Positions 28,320 through 37,629 of a stretch of 64,000 bases of DNA are shown here, piece after piece (position 1 is the stretch's first letter; each line of letters starts with the position of its first letter). This stretch comes from Paenibacillus tengchongensis (GTDB lineage Bacteria > Bacillota > Bacilli > Paenibacillales > Paenibacillaceae): NCBI RefSeq assembly GCF_008973665.1, contig NZ_WACP01000009.1:1-64000 (forward strand), read 5' to 3'. Below the pieces are notes generated by a model. It worked only from the letters and a program-made list of their open reading frames with translations. It ran no database searches and had not been told where the DNA came from. A program made the position numbers and the translations under genes.

Positions 28320-28469
28320 ATGTTCAAAAACGCATCAACTTCCGGAGTCGCATTAGGCGTATGCTTTGGTCTTGTTTTTTGGCTGGCACTCGACAATATT
28401 GCACTGGGGATCAGTCTCGGCATTCTCTTTGGGATCGCGTTTTCTTCTGCCGGAAAATCCGGCAAGTAA
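28320..28469 (+). CDS. Small hydrophobic membrane protein
   Basis: A 49-residue protein, MFKNASTSGVALGVCFGLVFWLA..., with two closely spaced hydrophobic, glycine-rich helices and a charged tail GKSGK. AGGAGG lies 9 bases before the ATG, a very good ribosome site. Function unknown; the layout is seen in many short glycine-zipper-like membrane peptides of Bacilli. Confidence 0.65.
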   Translation: MFKNASTSGVALGVCFGLVFWLALDNIALGISLGILFGIAFSSAGKSGK

Positions 28470-28505
28470 CCGGGAGGTCTGTGCTAAGATAAGGACATAG
28501 GAGGG

Positions 28506-28649
28506 ATGTCCGCGAAACTGTTCAACAAGCTGTACTCCGAATACCTCGTGATTCCCCGCCCGCTCCGCTTGCTGATGTTATGGGGCTGGATCGCCTTATT
28601 CTTCTATGCCGGGTATAGGTTAGGCTGGTTCTACTGGAGTGAACGTTAA
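28506..28649 (+). CDS. Small membrane protein with basic N-terminus
   Basis: A 47-residue reading frame, MSAKLFNKLYSEYLVIPRPLRLL..., with one membrane helix (LMLWGWIALFFYAGYRLGW) and an aromatic end. The AGGAGGG directly touches the ATG, so this start is poorly spaced and the real start may be a downstream alternative codon. A strong terminator follows 11 bases after the stop, which supports a real gene, possibly cotranscribed with the gene at 28320. Confidence 0.5.
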   Translation: MSAKLFNKLYSEYLVIPRPLRLLMLWGWIALFFYAGYRLGWFYWSER

Positions 28650-28659
28650 GGAATACGGC

Positions 28660-28697
28660 ACAAAACCCTTGCCAGGCAAGGGTTTTGTGTTTTTCTT
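28660..28697 (+). terminator. Rho-independent terminator
   Basis: Arms ACAAAACCCTTGCC and GGCAAGGGTTTTGT are nearly perfect and are followed by GTTTTTC. The core resembles the tRNA terminator at 32250. Confidence 0.85.
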
Positions 28698-28749
28698 GGA
28701 TGTAAAAAAACCACCCTCCAATGAGTGCGGTCCTTTCTTATAGCGCTGC

Positions 28750-30006
28750 TTATTTTATTCGATACAGACTCTTACCACTAGTGAAGTATCCTACTCCTTT
28801 GGAGTTGAACTGAGGAGTGTCGTTTGTATCTAATTCACCTAATTTCTGGCCGAGTTTATCATACAATATAACTTTAGTAGTATGTTTTATTGTATCATGA
28901 AGCATTACATAAACCCTTTGATCAGGTCCAATTACTGCTCGTTCCGGTGTCATCTTATCATAATTGAATTGCCACTTTATTTTTCCATTAGCATCAATGG
29001 CAATAAACTTTCCTTGAGAAATATATTTCGGATTATCCATTTTCGAGTTTCCATCTTTACGAGGCACAGTAGATACAAACGCCATCCCCTGTTTATCGAC
29101 TCTTATGTCAGCAGGACCAGCTGCATTCGGAATCGTTGTTTTGAATTTTATGGTTCCATTTGTAGGATTAATGGCCATCATCTCTGTTGGAATCGTTGGA
29201 TCATAATACCATGTAAACCCCTTAACCACATAAATAGTTCCGTCATCAGCAATTCTCGCTAACACGTCGTCTGACACAGGAACGTTCCAAAGCTCATTCC
29301 CTTGAGCATCCAAGTAAATGATTTTGTCACTTTCAATAAGTAATAAGTTAGACTTCCATGGTAATATCTGCGCAGCATTAAAGTCCCTTGACCATAATAA
29401 ATCTCCTTGTGGAGATATCTTTTGCAGAACCCATTGATCCTCAATATGCGCTTCTACATACGCGTTGTTTTCATCATCTGTAAAAACAGATATGTCACGG
29501 TCTCTATTATATTTTTTAGACCATAAATGCTGTTTGCTCGTAGGATAGTAAGCTCTTAATTCCCCTGCGTAGAATTTAGCATCATAAATAACATCTTTTG
29601 GACCATAAATGGACTTTATAGAAATTAGATTCGGAACAGCGCTCATTAACTTTTTATTAGAATTATAGAATCTCACAGTTGTATTTTCGTAATATTTCGT
29701 AAAGTAGATATCACCTTTTGCAGTATAGTTCTCCGCTCCAAAGGCAGTCCATTTTAAAGTTCCACCTGGTGAGACTGCTGATACAAGGTTTGTTTTATTT
29801 ATGGATGTATAAATTGTATCATCAGAACCTATGGAAGCTATTGATAAGTCATAGCCCCAATTTGTTGTGTAAACCATTTGCTTTTGGATGGCAGAATTTG
29901 AACTTTTACCCAAAGCAGTAGCATTCAATGGTAATATTGCAAAAATAATAAGCATTGCAGTGAAAAGGATATTGAATAAAAACTTTCTCAGTCTCGACGC
30001 CCCCAT
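28750..30006 (-). CDS. Secreted PQQ-like beta-propeller protein
   Basis: A 418-residue protein with a signal peptide (about 1-32). The rest consists of repeating blade-like segments such as AVSPGGTLKWTAFG, KISPQGDLLWSRDF, YLDAQGNELWNVPV and AIDANGKIKWQFNY, the W-ending pattern of PQQ-type beta-propellers. These usually bind ligands or proteins outside the cell; the PQQ cofactor itself is not implied. The gene is AT-rich compared with its neighbours. The ATG at 30006 has no clear ribosome site, so the start is uncertain. Confidence 0.75.
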   Translation of the reverse strand: MGASRLRKFLFNILFTAMLIIFAILPLNATALGKSSNSAIQKQMVYTTNWGYDLSIASIGSDDTIYTSINKTNLVSAVSPGGTLKWTAFGAENYTAKGDIYFTKYYENTTVRFYNSNKKLMSAVPNLISIKSIYGPKDVIYDAKFYAGELRAYYPTSKQHLWSKKYNRDRDISVFTDDENNAYVEAHIEDQWVLQKISPQGDLLWSRDFNAAQILPWKSNLLLIESDKIIYLDAQGNELWNVPVSDDVLARIADDGTIYVVKGFTWYYDPTIPTEMMAINPTNGTIKFKTTIPNAAGPADIRVDKQGMAFVSTVPRKDGNSKMDNPKYISQGKFIAIDANGKIKWQFNYDKMTPERAVIGPDQRVYVMLHDTIKHTTKVILYDKLGQKLGELDTNDTPQFNSKGVGYFTSGKSLYRIK

Positions 30007-30332
30007 TCAATATTATGGAAATCACATATGATGCTAATCGTAAAGCTTATATTCGTCAATATGATAAAAACAAATAAAGAGCTACCGGAGTGGCCTGTAT
30101 GAAGAAAGTAATGAATTTTCTTGTAGTGATAAGTACTTGATGTGCCCGTCCCAAATGATGCTGTATATTTGTAGGGTCACGGTTATTCTAGGCTTGTTGT
30201 ATATGCTGGCATTCATAGTCGTTGTAGTGATTACTACGTACTTTAGCAGGTAAAACCTATTCCATGGGTCAGAATTTTGGCATTGTAAGTTGTAAATATT
30301 AACATTAAAATCAAACTAAGGCGGTGTTAATA
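30007..30332. other. AT-rich intergenic stretch
   Basis: About 325 bases between the beta-propeller gene and the small gene at 30333. It holds two very short plus-strand frames: 13 codons from 30100, and a hydrophobic 32-codon frame at 30155-30253 without a ribosome site. They may be decayed pieces of a small membrane protein. No RNA gene or clear promoter was seen. Confidence 0.3.
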
Positions 30333-30581
30333 GTGAACTTAGTACAATTCTTGTTGGTTGGAGCATTCGGCATAGTCAATATCTTATTAGGAATCATCAT
30401 TATTAAGATATTACTTACAAGAAAATTACCAAGTAATAATTACACTCCATTTGACTACATCACGGCCCAGTCGCCTGTTGAGTTTCACGATGAGAAAAAA
30501 GAGATAGAAGAAAATGCCGACCATGGTGATGACAAGGACAAAAACATCATTTCATTGTCAAAACGAATTTCTCTTCCCTAA
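30333..30581 (+). CDS. Small membrane protein, possibly DUF3951
   Basis: An 82-residue protein with one N-terminal membrane helix (VQFLLVGAFGIVNILLGIIIIKILL), then SNNYTPFDYITAQSPVEFHDE and an acidic/basic tail. The YTPFDYIT segment reminds me of the DUF3951 small proteins of Bacilli. I use GTG 30333 because AAGGCGG is well spaced from it; a GTG 9 bases earlier is too close. Function unknown. Confidence 0.6.
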   Translation: MNLVQFLLVGAFGIVNILLGIIIIKILLTRKLPSNNYTPFDYITAQSPVEFHDEKKEIEENADHGDDKDKNIISLSKRISLP

Positions 30582-30762
30582 TGCGCCATATGCGTAAACG
30601 GCCCAATATCGTCGCACTGTGCAACAATTCACTGTGACTATTCACGAAATGCCTCAAAAAGTTATCATGAATAATATTCCAATACGTGCTAATATACGTT
30701 TGTTGCAATGTGGATGTCTTTTTGATATTTACTAGGCTGAAATATTAGGAAGGTGTGATACA

Positions 30763-31620
30763 ATGCAACGTGAAATTAGAGTTTACAATTGTGATGGTGC
30801 TACTTTGGAGTATTCGATTACAGGAACCGGAACACCTATATTACTTTTCCACGGCGGTCATTCCAGCTGCCATGAGGAATTCGGTTATCTGCCATTGCTA
30901 ACTTCAGGATATTCTATCATCACTCCTTCTCGTGCAGGATATGGTCGGACTTCCTTCATTATCGATTTAGGGCAAGCCTGCCGTATTTATAAATCATTAC
31001 TTGATCATCTCGCTCTTGAAAAAGTGCATGTTATATCTGTTTCTGCAGGAGGGCCTACAGGAATCGTATTTTGTTCTATGTTCCCAGAACGAGTTACTAA
31101 TTTCACGTTACAGTGTGCGGTTACAAAACCATGGCACTCAAAAGAGGACAAAGAGTATAAGATGGCTATGCGTATTTTTAAACCTGGTGCTGAAAGAAGA
31201 ACATGGAAGCTGCTTGCAAAGATGAGTAACCAGTTCCCTAAACTAACTTGCAGATTGATGACGTCTTCCTTCTCCAAACTCCCATTTTCAAAAATACAAG
31301 AGCAAATCAATGACCACTTCGTCGAAGAGTTTCGTAAGATGAATAATCGTCAACGCTCATATTCCGGTTTCATTATTGATTTAGAACAAACTCAACGAGT
31401 TTATTCTAAGGAACTGGCAGCAATTCAAGTACCCACTTTGATCATGCACAGCCAAAACGATAAATCGGTATCCTTAAGTCATCCAGAAAACGCTAGAGAG
31501 CTAGTCCCTCAATCTGAAGTAGTTATTCTTGACTCATGGGGTCACTTAATTTGGATTGGAAAACACGCTGCAGAGTTCAATAGTGCGCTTATTTCCTTCT
31601 TATCTAGACTGAGAAACTAA
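30763..31620 (+). CDS. Alpha/beta-fold hydrolase
   Basis: A 285-residue hydrolase. The oxyanion region is LLFHGGHSS, the nucleophile elbow SVSAGG (Ser near residue 94), the acid is probably MHSQNDKS and the base DSWGHLIW near the C-terminus. The cap region (about 135-195) is helical and basic. The substrate cannot be deduced. GGAAGGTG lies 7 bases before the ATG. AT-rich like the surrounding patch, with no obvious partner genes. Confidence 0.85.
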   Translation: MQREIRVYNCDGATLEYSITGTGTPILLFHGGHSSCHEEFGYLPLLTSGYSIITPSRAGYGRTSFIIDLGQACRIYKSLLDHLALEKVHVISVSAGGPTGIVFCSMFPERVTNFTLQCAVTKPWHSKEDKEYKMAMRIFKPGAERRTWKLLAKMSNQFPKLTCRLMTSSFSKLPFSKIQEQINDHFVEEFRKMNNRQRSYSGFIIDLEQTQRVYSKELAAIQVPTLIMHSQNDKSVSLSHPENARELVPQSEVVILDSWGHLIWIGKHAAEFNSALISFLSRLRN

Positions 31621-31768
31621 GAAATGTTTCTGTTAGACTATTAAATGAACTAATTTTTCTCAATATCCCCTCTTAACTGCATAGTTTGCGTCTACGACCC
31701 AATATCGTCGTTCTATCTCGCAACCATTCCTTTCAAGAACTTTATTAATGTATGGAGGGTGAAAATGA

Positions 31769-32056
31769 ATGAGTAAAAAAGGAATATCAAGTATAAGTTT
31801 TCCACTCCGTTCCGTTATAATTGGTATCTTTATAGTCTTATTTGCTATTATTGATCACTATGCTATAAAAGCTGGTCAGCTTGTAGATGGTTTCGGCTTT
31901 TTTTCTCTCTTCTTTATTAGTCCAATAGGTTTAACTTTCGGATTATTGGGTCTCAAAATCAAAAAAACTAGACATGTCTCGCTTTTAGGATTAGGAATCA
32001 ATTTATCAGCATTTTTGTTTTGTGTACTTATGATGACGGTTTTTTATACTCCATAA
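31769..32056 (+). CDS. Small integral membrane protein
   Basis: A 95-residue protein with three predicted membrane helices (about 12-30, 40-60 and 68-90) and almost no soluble part. GGAGGGTG lies 9 bases upstream of the ATG; an earlier ATG four bases before is followed at once by a stop. Function unknown. Low GC. Confidence 0.65.
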   Translation: MSKKGISSISFPLRSVIIGIFIVLFAIIDHYAIKAGQLVDGFGFFSLFFISPIGLTFGLLGLKIKKTRHVSLLGLGINLSAFLFCVLMMTVFYTP

Positions 32057-32249
32057 CATACAAGTATTTCATAAACATCAATTGAACCTGATGCTCGATT
32101 TGAGATATATAGTTGTTATACAGTTCTTTGGTATCGGCTATTCACGACATTCCCCACCGTTTTGAATATCGGTTGAGCCCGTAACGGTTGCCGCTACAAT
32201 CCGGGTCGCTTTAGAACGCCAAACCCCTTTAACTTCACCCTCCAGACAG

Positions 32250-32276
32250 CAAAAAACCCTTGCTAGGCAAGGGTTT
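32250..32276 (-). terminator. Terminator of the tRNA operon
   Basis: Perfect arms AAACCCTTGC and GCAAGGGTTT with a 3-base loop, followed on the minus strand by TTTTTTG, 8 bases after the tRNA at 32285. Confidence 0.85.
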
Positions 32277-32284
32277 CTTGGAAG

Positions 32285-32358
32285 TGGGCCCTACAGGACT
32301 CGAACCTGTGACCAATCGGTTATGAGCCGACCGCTCTAACCAACTGAGCTAAGGGCCC
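32285..32358 (-). tRNA. tRNA with CAU anticodon, probably tRNA-Ile2
   Basis: A 74-base tRNA (CCA not encoded). Acceptor GGGCCCT pairs with AGGGCCC, discriminator A. The anticodon loop CTCATAA gives CAU. The body (TTAGCTCAGTTGGTTAGAGC, GGCTCATAACC) matches the Bacillus tRNA-Ile2, in which C34 becomes lysidine to read AUA, better than elongator Met as I remember them. Elongator Met cannot be excluded by eye. Confidence 0.85.
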
Positions 32359-32405
32359 GGATCTCAAATGTCCGTATTAACAATGGCTGTTTGATGAGAA
32401 AAGAA

Positions 32406-32479
<74 letters not shown>

Positions 32480-32511
32480 TCGTTAACAATATTCAAACAG
32501 CGACAATAGTT

Positions 32512-32541
32512 AATATACATTACTCCGGGCCCTAAAGTCAA
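32512..32541 (-). promoter_or_regulatory. Sigma-A promoter of the tRNA pair
   Basis: TTGACT (32536-32541) and TATATT (32512-32517) with an 18-base spacer on the minus strand, 33 bases upstream of tRNA-fMet. Confidence 0.65.
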
Positions 32542-32553
32542 GGATGATTTTAA

Positions 32554-32718
32554 TTATGGAAGAAAACGGACTCCGTAGCGCCCTTTCCGGGAACGGTAAA
32601 TCTCCACAAAACGCGGATCATGATAGCCGTAAATCCAGCCGTCCTGCTCCAGCCGTTTGGCCAGACAGCCGGCCTGAAACCTTGTTCTGAACAGCTTTGC
32701 AAAGTAGATCCAATTCAT
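32554..32718 (-). CDS. Small basic hypothetical protein
   Basis: A 54-residue basic protein, MNWIYFAKLFRTRFQAGCL..., rich in Arg, Lys and aromatic residues, ending YGVRFLP. AAAGGAG lies about 11 bases before the ATG. It sits between the pyr operon terminator and the tRNA promoter. The even spacing of charged and aromatic residues suggests real coding. Function unknown. Confidence 0.6.
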   Translation of the reverse strand: MNWIYFAKLFRTRFQAGCLAKRLEQDGWIYGYHDPRFVEIYRSRKGRYGVRFLP

Positions 32719-32827
32719 GATGAATTCTTCTCCTTTACGAAATGGTTGATCCCTGCCCAGAACTTATGATGCCCACTTTCCCGTAAATAACTCAGGCAAC
32801 TCGTCCAAATCTCCCGCTTAGCCCGCT

Positions 32828-32869
32828 AAAAAAGATGGAAAAGCCCCCACCTAAAGGTAGAGGCTCCAC
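32828..32869 (-). terminator. Terminator of the pyr operon
   Basis: On the minus strand GGAGCCTCTACC pairs imperfectly with GGTGGGGGCT around a TTTA loop, followed by TTTTCC and later TTTTTT. It lies about 40 bases after the pyrE stop. Confidence 0.75.
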
Positions 32870-32910
32870 TATTGTTATTCCTGCGTTCCGGCATCCCGTC
32901 CGCTGTACGC

Positions 32911-33552
32911 TTATACTCCGAACGAAGCCGGGTCTTTGCGCCAGGCTTGCAGCAAGGCCACATCGCTTTCGGCAATCTTCCCCTGATCCAGCGCCACGCC
33001 GATCAGCGTGCTGTAGTTGGACAGGCTTTGCAGCGGTACACCCGCCTCCGCAAAGGCATTCACGGCACGGTCCAGCTCGTAGCTGAAGATCGCCAGCACA
33101 GCCAGCACCTCGCCACCTGCTTCCTGCACGGCCTGCGCCGCTTTCAGTGAGCTGCCGCCGGTGGAGATCAGGTCCTCGATCACGATAACCTTTTGACCAG
33201 GGGCGATGCTGCCCTCGATCTGGTTCTGCTTGCCGTGGCCCTTTGCTTTGTCGCGGATGTAAGCCATCGGCAGATTCAGCTTGTCCGCCACCCAGGCGGC
33301 GTGCGGGATACCGGCGGTTGCCGTTCCGGCAATCACCCCGGCATCCGGATAGCTGGCCTGAACCAGCTCGGCGAAGCCTGCAGCAATATAGCTGCGGATC
33401 TCCGGATAAGACATCGTCAGCCGGTTATCGCAATAGATGGGCGATTTAATCCCCGACGTCCAGGTGAACGGCTCCTGCGGGCGCAGCGCCACCGCTCCGA
33501 TCTGCAGCAAATAGCTTGCCACCTGTTCACTTCTGCTCAGCAATTGGCTCAT
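32911..33552 (-). CDS. pyrE: Orotate phosphoribosyltransferase
   Basis: A 213-residue enzyme that joins orotate with PRPP to make OMP. The PRPP-binding motif VIVIEDLISTGGSS is clear (about residues 118-131), as are FTWTSGIKSPIYCDNR near the N-terminus and the flexible-loop KAKGHGK. It is the last gene of the operon and overlaps pyrF by 4 bases (ATGA). The C-terminus ends WRKDPASFGV just before the operon terminator. Confidence 0.97.
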   Translation of the reverse strand: MSQLLSRSEQVASYLLQIGAVALRPQEPFTWTSGIKSPIYCDNRLTMSYPEIRSYIAAGFAELVQASYPDAGVIAGTATAGIPHAAWVADKLNLPMAYIRDKAKGHGKQNQIEGSIAPGQKVIVIEDLISTGGSSLKAAQAVQEAGGEVLAVLAIFSYELDRAVNAFAEAGVPLQSLSNYSTLIGVALDQGKIAESDVALLQAWRKDPASFGV

Positions 33553-34286
33553 GCCTGAATCATCTCCTCAATAATATTAAGTGCTGCCTGGCGCGGGTCC
33601 TGTGCGGCTGTAATCGGGCGCCCCACCACCAGATAATGGCTGCCTTGGCGGATGGCCTGTCCGGGCGTCATGACACGCGACTGGTCATCCAGCGCTGCCC
33701 CGGCCGGACGGATACCCGGCGTTACGGTACGGAACTGCGGGCCGCAGGCCGCTGTAATGGCCGCCGACTCCTGCGGCGAAGCCACCACGCCGTGCAGACC
33801 GGCTTCCGCGGCGAGCCGGGCATAGCGGACTACGGTAGCCTCAACATCGCCCGGGATACCGATCTCGCTGTTCATGACTTCCTTGCTCGTGCTGGTCAGC
33901 TGCGTTACCGCAATAATCAGCGGCAGCTGCAGCGCTGGCGTCTGGCTGACCGCCTTGGCGGCTCCTTCCAGCGCCGCTTCCATCATAGCCTTCCCGCCGG
34001 AGGCATGGACGTTGAACATGTCCACCCCCAACCGGGTAATGCTCTCGGCGCCGCCGCGCACCGTGTTGGGGATATCATGCATTTTGACGTCCAGGAACAC
34101 GGAATAGCCGCGCGCCTTCAGCTCCTTGACGAAATCCGGTCCGGCCGCATAGAACAGCTGCATTCCAACCTTCATGTAGCAGGGGATGCCTTCCAGCTTC
34201 TCGATCATTGCTCTGGCCGCAGCCGGATCGGAGTAATCAAGCGGAATCATCAGTCTTCCGGCCATTTCCTCGCGTGTGGATACCAT
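33549..34286 (-). CDS. pyrF: Orotidine 5'-phosphate decarboxylase
   Basis: A 245-residue TIM-barrel enzyme that makes UMP from OMP. The catalytic DVKMHDIPNTV motif (with its Asp-Lys-Asp network) lies near residue 70, phosphate-binding VTPGIRPAG near 185 and YLVVGRPIT near 220. It has about 12 extra N-terminal residues before MIPLDYSDP, and both starts are possible. It lies between carB (123-base gap) and pyrE (overlap). Confidence 0.97.
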   Translation of the reverse strand: MVSTREEMAGRLMIPLDYSDPAAARAMIEKLEGIPCYMKVGMQLFYAAGPDFVKELKARGYSVFLDVKMHDIPNTVRGGAESITRLGVDMFNVHASGGKAMMEAALEGAAKAVSQTPALQLPLIIAVTQLTSTSKEVMNSEIGIPGDVEATVVRYARLAAEAGLHGVVASPQESAAITAACGPQFRTVTPGIRPAGAALDDQSRVMTPGQAIRQGSHYLVVGRPITAAQDPRQAALNIIEEMIQA

Positions 34287-34409
34287 TAATCTTACCGCCC
34301 CTTAGCCTGCGCGGGCGCACCGCACAGCGTAATATTGGTCCCGTTCGCAGCGGAACGGTCTGCGCATTCACGCAAACCGTTCCATCTGGAGGGTGTTTAC
34401 TCTCTTCTG

Positions 34410-37400
34410 TTATTGTCCGACAAAAGCGGGCATCGACTGCGACGAGAAGTTGATCGTTTGCAGCATGCTCAGCAGCGCCGCTACCGTATCGAGCGAGGTC
34501 ATGCAGACCACACCGTTCTCGACGGCTTCACGGCGGATGCGGAATCCGTCGCGTTCCGGCGTTTTGCCTTTGGTCAAGGTGTTGAAGACGAAGTTGGCCT
34601 GACCGCTGCGGATCAGATCAAGGATCGTCGGCTCGCCTTCACCCAGCTTGTTGACGTTCATGACGTTAAGACCCGCTTGCTCCAGGGCGCTGGCGGTACC
34701 GCCGGTGGCGATGATTTTGTAGCCCATGGCATGGAAGCCCTTCATCAGCTCTACCGCTTCTTCTTTATCTTTATCCGCTACCGTGACGATGATGGCACCG
34801 CTGGCCGGGATTTTCATTCCTGCGCCGATCAGCCCTTTGTAGAGTGCCTTGGCATACAGCTTGTCGCGGCCCATGACTTCACCGGTCGACTTCATTTCCG
34901 GTCCGAGCGTCGGCTCTACTCTGCGCAGCTTGGCGAAGGAGAACACGGGCACTTTAACCGAAACATAATCACTTTCCGGCCAGAGCCCTTCGGTGTAGCC
35001 CTCTTCCGTAAGCTTGCCGCCCAGGATGACTTTGGTGGCCAGGTTCGCCATTGGAATCCCCGTCACTTTGCTCAAGAACGGAACCGTACGCGAGGAGCGC
35101 GGATTCACTTCGATGACATACACCTCATTCTGGAAGATGACGAACTGGATGTTCACCAGCCCGACGGTCTTCAGCTCTTTGGCGATGCGGATCGTAATAT
35201 CGGTAATTTTCTGTTTCAGCCCTTCATCCAGCGATTGCGGCGGGTACACGGCGATGGAGTCGCCGGAGTGTACCCCTGCGCGTTCCACATGCTCCATAAT
35301 GCCCGGAATCACTACAGTCTCGCCGTCGCAGATGGCGTCGACCTCCACTTCCTTGCCCAGCATGTAACGGTCGATCAGCACCGGATGCTCCGGATTGATC
35401 TTCACCGCTTCGACCATGTAGCTCATCAGCTCGGCATCGTTATAGACGATTTCCATCGCACGGCCGCCGAGGACGTAGGATGGACGCACCAGCACCGGAT
35501 AACCGAGCGATTGCGCAGTTTCTACCGCCTGGTCGACATTCGTTACGGTCTTGCCCTTTGGCTGCGCGATATGCAGACGGCCGAGCAGGGCTTCGAACCG
35601 CTTGCGGTCTTCCGCTTCGTCGATGCTCTCCAGACTGGTGCCGAGGATATTCACGCCTGCCGCTGCCAGCGGCGCAGCCAGGTTGATTGCCGTCTGGCCG
35701 CCGAACTGCACGATGACGCCGATTGGCTTTTCCTGCTCAATGACATTCATAACATCTTCGAAGAACAGCGGTTCAAAATACAGCCGGTCTGAAGTATTGA
35801 AGTCCGTAGACACCGTCTCCGGGTTGTTGTTGATAATAACCGCCTCATAGCCGGCGTTCTGGATCGCCCACACCGCATGTACAGTGGAGTAGTCGAACTC
35901 AATCCCCTGGCCGATACGGATCGGACCGGAACCGAGTACCACAACTTTCTGCTTGTCGGATGGGGTCACTTCATTCTCTGTCTCATAGGTCGAGTAGTAA
36001 TATGGCGTTGACGCTTCAAATTCAGCTGCACAGGTATCGACCATCTTGAACACCGGCGTCAGTCCCTGGCCCAGACGAAGCTGGCGTACTTCCGCCTCCT
36101 TAACCTGTTCGTCAAGGCCGCCCTCGGCGCGGATTTCGGCAATCGCCCGGTCGGTAAAGCCTTTGCGTTTAGCCTGATATAGCGTTTCGGAGCTGAGCTT
36201 CTCTTCGCTGCGCAGCACATCCTCGAACTGTACCAGCCCTTCGATCTTGGAGAGGAACCACCAGTCGACACGGGTGATGTCCTGAATTTCCTGCAGCTCA
36301 TAGCCGCGGCGGAACGCTTCGGCGATCAGGAACAGGCGCTCGTCGTCGGCCTTGGCCAGACGGGTGCGCAGCACCGTATCCTCCAGCTTCTCTGCACCCG
36401 GCAGACGGAAGCGGTGGACGCCGATCTCAAGGGACCGGACGGCTTTATGAATCGATTCTTCGAACGTGCGGCCGATGGCCATCACTTCGCCGGTCGCCTT
36501 CATTTGCGTGCCCAGCTTGCGGTTGGCCGAGGTGAACTTGTCGAACGGCCAGCGCGGGATTTTGCTGACGATATAGTCGAGCGTAGGCTCGAAGCAGGCA
36601 TACGTCTGCCCGGTAACCGGGTTGACGATTTCATCCAGCGTGTAGCCGAGGGCAATCTTGGCCGCCATCTTGGCGATCGGGTAGCCGGTTGCTTTGGAGG
36701 CCAGCGCCGAAGAGCGGCTGACACGCGGATTGACTTCAATCACATAATATTGGTAGCTGTGCGGGTCGAGCGCGAACTGCACGTTGCAGCCGCCTTCGAT
36801 GTTCAGCGCACGGATAATTTTCAGCGAAGCGCTGCGCAGCATCTGGTACTCACGGTCGGACAGCGTCTGGCTTGGCGCCACGACGATACTGTCGCCGGTA
36901 TGCACGCCCACCGGATCGAAGTTCTCCATGTTGCAGACCACGATGCAGTTGTCGTTCGCATCGCGCATGACTTCATATTCGACTTCCTTCATGCCGGCGA
37001 TGCTCTTCTCAACGAGACATTGGCCGATCGGGCTGTAGCGGATGCCCGCCTTGACCGTTTCCACCAGCTCTTCTTCGTTGTCGCAGATGCCGCCGCCGGT
37101 TCCCCCCAGCGTATAGGCCGGACGGACAATCAGCGGATAGCCGATTTCCCGGGCAAAAGCCAGCGATTCTTCCACAGTGGTGATAATCGTGCTCTCCGGC
37201 ACCGGCTGCTCCAGCTCACGCATCAGCTCGCGGAACAGGTCGCGATCTTCCGCTTTCTCGATGGACTCCAGCTGGGTCCCGAGCAGCTTCACGTTCTCCT
37301 GCTGCAGTACGCCTGCGCGGGCCAGCTCCACAGCCATATTGAGTCCGGTCTGGCCGCCCAGCGTCGGCAGCAGGCCGTCCGGACGCTCCTGCCGGATAAT

Positions 37401-37628
37401 GCCGGTCACGAAGTCCAGCGTAATCGGCTCGATGTAGACCTTGTCGGCCATGTTAGTGTCAGTCATGATCGTTGCCGGGTTGCTGTTGATCAGCACTACC
37501 TCAACGCCTTCTTCCTTCAGCGCCTGGCAGGCCTGGGTTCCGGCGTAGTCGAACTCGGCCGCCTGGCCGATGACAATCGGGCCGGAGCCGATCACAAGAA
37601 TTTTTTTGAGTTTATCGTTCTTAGGCAT
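34410..37628 (-). CDS. carB: Carbamoyl-phosphate synthase, large subunit
   Basis: A 1072-residue enzyme that makes carbamoyl phosphate from bicarbonate, ATP and the ammonia supplied by CarA. It has the two homologous ATP-grasp halves (each starting with a GSGPIxIGQ motif: KKILVIGSGPIVIGQ and VVLGSGPIRIGQG), the oligomerisation part, and a C-terminal MGS-like allosteric domain (about 930-1072, ATGGTASALEQAG) that senses UMP or similar. Length is as expected. It is 1 base from carA and belongs to the pyrimidine rather than an arginine operon (B. subtilis name pyrAB). Confidence 0.98.
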   Translation of the reverse strand: MPKNDKLKKILVIGSGPIVIGQAAEFDYAGTQACQALKEEGVEVVLINSNPATIMTDTNMADKVYIEPITLDFVTGIIRQERPDGLLPTLGGQTGLNMAVELARAGVLQQENVKLLGTQLESIEKAEDRDLFRELMRELEQPVPESTIITTVEESLAFAREIGYPLIVRPAYTLGGTGGGICDNEEELVETVKAGIRYSPIGQCLVEKSIAGMKEVEYEVMRDANDNCIVVCNMENFDPVGVHTGDSIVVAPSQTLSDREYQMLRSASLKIIRALNIEGGCNVQFALDPHSYQYYVIEVNPRVSRSSALASKATGYPIAKMAAKIALGYTLDEIVNPVTGQTYACFEPTLDYIVSKIPRWPFDKFTSANRKLGTQMKATGEVMAIGRTFEESIHKAVRSLEIGVHRFRLPGAEKLEDTVLRTRLAKADDERLFLIAEAFRRGYELQEIQDITRVDWWFLSKIEGLVQFEDVLRSEEKLSSETLYQAKRKGFTDRAIAEIRAEGGLDEQVKEAEVRQLRLGQGLTPVFKMVDTCAAEFEASTPYYYSTYETENEVTPSDKQKVVVLGSGPIRIGQGIEFDYSTVHAVWAIQNAGYEAVIINNNPETVSTDFNTSDRLYFEPLFFEDVMNVIEQEKPIGVIVQFGGQTAINLAAPLAAAGVNILGTSLESIDEAEDRKRFEALLGRLHIAQPKGKTVTNVDQAVETAQSLGYPVLVRPSYVLGGRAMEIVYNDAELMSYMVEAVKINPEHPVLIDRYMLGKEVEVDAICDGETVVIPGIMEHVERAGVHSGDSIAVYPPQSLDEGLKQKITDITIRIAKELKTVGLVNIQFVIFQNEVYVIEVNPRSSRTVPFLSKVTGIPMANLATKVILGGKLTEEGYTEGLWPESDYVSVKVPVFSFAKLRRVEPTLGPEMKSTGEVMGRDKLYAKALYKGLIGAGMKIPASGAIIVTVADKDKEEAVELMKGFHAMGYKIIATGGTASALEQAGLNVMNVNKLGEGEPTILDLIRSGQANFVFNTLTKGKTPERDGFRIRREAVENGVVCMTSLDTVAALLSMLQTINFSSQSMPAFVGQ

Positions 37629-37629
37629 G

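Noticed and set aside
30100..30253. Short hydrophobic frames before the DUF3951-like gene
   Set aside because: No ribosome site, frames interrupted; described as an intergenic stretch.
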